Source of the DNA: Diplocarpon mali
Taxonomy: Eukaryota > Ascomycota > Leotiomycetes > Helotiales > Drepanopezizaceae
Assembly: GCA_024741835.1 (NCBI GenBank)
Contig: JAENRP010000514.1
Coordinates: 1 to 22,466 of the forward strand
Direction: 5' to 3'
Length of the DNA stretch: 22,466 nt
The translations under genes were made by a program, and so were the position numbers. Of the stretch, positions 20,412 to 22,466 are shown in pieces; position 1 is the stretch's first letter; every line of letters starts with the position of its first letter. Below the pieces are notes generated by a model. That model was not told the origin of the DNA. It was given only the letters and a program-made list of their open reading frames with translations, and made no database searches.

Positions 20412-20416
20412 TATTA
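20412..20416. repeat. Target-site duplication TATTA (right)
   Basis: Pairs with 14827-14831. Removing one copy plus the element restores continuity of the X frame. Confidence 0.92.
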
Positions 20417-21216
20417 AGATAATACTTTAATATAGCAATAGATTCAAGATTATAATAATACTAAAGATAAAGATACAATTAAGTAAATTTATAATAAGGA
20501 TATTTAAGGACTTTAGTTTCGAAAAATTTTATATTCTATATAAATAATAATATATATAATATTATAAGCTAATAATAGTATCTTTGACTAATAAGCAAGT
20601 TTCCTTTAATATATATAAATTTTATATTATACCTAACTTAACTCTATTCTTATTATACCTTAGAAACTATACAATTATAGCTACTAGCAATAGAAGGGCT
20701 ATCTAAATTAAGAAAGATATATTATTAGGTTTCTCTAAGTTTAAAGTAATACCTAAGGCCTTTAAATTATTTTATAATATCGCTTAAACCCTCGCCTAAT
20801 ATAAGACTATACTAACTAAAGATACTCTAATATCGCTTTATATTAAAGGTTTCTTAAATATACTTAAGTTATTAAGCTATGCCTTTTTAAGTACTATACG
20901 CACGCATAGTGCTAGTAATTATAAAAAGAATTCCTTTTTAATATTAGTATAAGAAGAGCTATAAATGTATTAATATCATTTCTAAACCTTTAATAAAAAG
21001 CCTTCCCCTCCTTTCACCTTTTTCTATAATATAACTTATAACTTAATACAGCAGACCTTAAGGATATATTATAGTCTATATCTTAATACTCTATTAACTT
21101 ATTATAATTCTTTATATAAGTTGGTAATATATCTTAAGCCTATACAATTTATAATTATTAACTACTATTTACAAATTATTTCTACTAAGATTAATGCTAA
21201 TTTAAGATTCGTAAAG

Positions 21217-21245
21217 TTGACTCCTAAGCCTAGCTTATAAGTCAA
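21217..21245. repeat. Dispersed 29-nt palindrome, copy in X (right)
   Basis: TTGACTCCTAAGCC with right arm ending AAGTCAATTC. It reads LTPKPSL-stop-VN in frame. Confidence 0.88.
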
Positions 21246-22038
21246 TTCTCCTAATAGTAGAACTATTAACTATTATATAATTCCTACTGCTAAATAATCG
21301 ACTAAGGAATTTATTATATAGGAAAAGTCTTATAAGTCATTTATACTTATACCCTATTGCTTTAAAAACTCTTAATAGATCTCGCTAAACTTAATATAAA
21401 GCGCAGTTTAATAAAAAGAATTAAATACTAAAGATAAAATAATTCTAAAGGAGTATATCTTTAATAAGACTATTCTATTCTTTATATTTATAAGATAAGG
21501 CACTTTTATTAACCTAGATTCCGATAGAAAGCTTAAGAAGGGTAGTTTTCTTACTATTAGTAATAATTATATAAAAGTTATTAATAATAATACGCTTAAG
21601 AATAGAGCTAATTTAAAAGATTTCTTTATTAACTCTATTAATATAAAGAAGCCTTAATTATTAAGATAAGGCGTAGTCTATGAATCTTCTGCAAGATTCT
21701 AAGCAATAATCAGAATAATAAAAGGTAGTCTATTATTAAAAGCCCTTATAAGTAGAAGATTATAGAATAATCTATTAATAGTAATAACTATAAAGGATTT
21801 ATTTGCAAAAGACGTATCTTAGCTATTAGTATATCTAAAGAAGTATAAATAAGAACTTTTTAAAGATTTTACTAATACTTAAAAGCTAGTTTAATAACTA
21901 AAGCTATAGTTATATAGCAATAAGTCTTAAATAAAGACTAAAGATATAAAAGATAATATTAAGACTAATAATATAATTAATAAAACGATTCTATTTAAGA
22001 AGTATAGCACTAAGAAACCCTATATAAAAATACTTAAT

Positions 22039-22067
22039 ATAACTCCTAGGCCTAGCCTATAACTTGA
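22039..22067. repeat. Dispersed 29-nt palindrome, copy in X (right)
   Basis: AACTCCTAGGCC with a decayed right arm. It reads ITPRPSL-stop-LD in frame. Confidence 0.75.
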
Positions 22068-22150
22068 TTTAGTAAAGGGCAAGGCTAAGGAAGTAGTATT
22101 TATAAAATCTCCTACCTCTTTCTCTTTTATTACTAATAATTCCCTTAAGG

Positions 22151-22183
<33 letters not shown>
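22151..22183 (+). repeat. ATA/AAT microsatellite (11 units)
   Basis: Eleven uninterrupted trinucleotides encode a poly-Asn run in the X frame. In a strand-wide AT-rich context this is an ordinary slippage tract. Confidence 0.9.
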
Positions 22184-22185
<2 letters not shown>

Positions 22186-22466
22186 ATATAAGTCTCTCTT
22201 CCTATTAATAGAAGCTATTAAAGCATACTAGTATCTGCCTAAACTACTAAGGCCCTTATTATACTAAGATCTATCTTATTAAATACTAATAGCAATACTA
22301 TAAGAAGAAGTAATCGTTTAGCAAAAAGAGTATTATTTAATAATAGTTCTTCCTATCCTTTAAAGAGAACTAAGGAAAACTAATACTTAAGTTAATTCTA
22401 TTTTAATTATTTTTACAATTCTATAGCCTATTTATTTATTTTAATAGTTTCGTTTTCTAACTCCTA

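Larger units (their letters stand above)
20417..22383 (+). pseudogene. Element X protein, right copy, C-terminal half, RIP-inactivated
   Basis: The frame of 12995-14831 resumes here (codon 20416-20418) and runs in register to a TAA at 22381-22383, so the whole protein would be about 1,270 codons. I do not recognise it. Readable stretches include NLTLFLLYLRNYTIIATSNR (about 20637-20696) and ILLNTNSNTIRRSNRLAKRV near the end; the latter is basic. An Asn run is encoded by an AAT microsatellite at 22151-22183. Two palindromes (21217-21245, 22039-22067) are in the common phase. The last stop might be real or another mutated Gln. Sequence after 22383 shows no feature. Confidence 0.65.

Noticed and set aside
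1..22466. Reassigned genetic code (TAA/TAG as Gln, ciliate-like)
   Set aside because: Gln is still encoded by CAA in many places. Trp codons are also lost to TAG/TGA, and catalytic Asp, His and Cys codons are changed as expected for C to T/G to A mutation. RIP explains all of it.

Overview
The window looks like an AT-rich, transposon-filled compartment of a filamentous ascomycete (Pezizomycotina) genome. I infer this from the fungal-type Ty3/gypsy and Ty1/copia polyproteins and from the mark of repeat-induced point mutation (RIP). CpA and TpG are nearly gone, TpA is everywhere, and long reading frames stay in register for kilobases while Gln and Trp codons have become TAA/TAG and catalytic Asp codons have become Asn. 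I see no intact host gene, no rRNA or tRNA gene and no CRISPR array.

Layout. (1) 1-1580 is an inverted copy of 12908-14487. Both are the start of the same unrecognised long protein gene, called X here. The left copy reads on the minus strand and runs off the window. The right copy reads on the plus strand and continues to about 22383. (2) 1623-5042, minus strand, is a second unrecognised long dead frame, called ORF2 here. (3) About 5290-12345, minus strand, is a RIP-killed Ty3/gypsy element: Gag-protease in one frame, then RT, RNase H and integrase in the -1 frame. I found no LTRs for it. (4) 14832-20411, plus strand, is a complete Ty1/copia element with two 232-bp LTRs and a 5-bp target duplication (TATTA). 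It is inserted inside the right copy of X, whose frame resumes at 20417.

The observation I consider most novel is a short dispersed palindrome. It is 29 nt long: a 14-nt arm close to TTGACTCGCRGGCC, one central base, then the reverse complement of the arm. I located 21 copies, in every element of the window: gypsy gag-pro and pol, copia, X and ORF2. Twenty lie inside reading frames, and 18 of these are read in the same codon phase (TTG ACT ...), giving a decapeptide of the type LTxxPGLxVN. The palindrome gives a similar peptide from either strand in that phase. Where domains can be recognised, the copies sit in linkers between them or in tails. This resembles the in-frame Rickettsia palindromic elements, but in eukaryotic retrotransposons. 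I do not recognise it as a described family.

A second unusual point is that the copia LTRs keep many CpA and TpG sites, while the adjoining interior has almost none. The two LTRs differ at only 9 positions, 7 of them RIP-type. The interior therefore seems to have been mutated before the last transposition, which implies that a dead copy was mobilised in trans.
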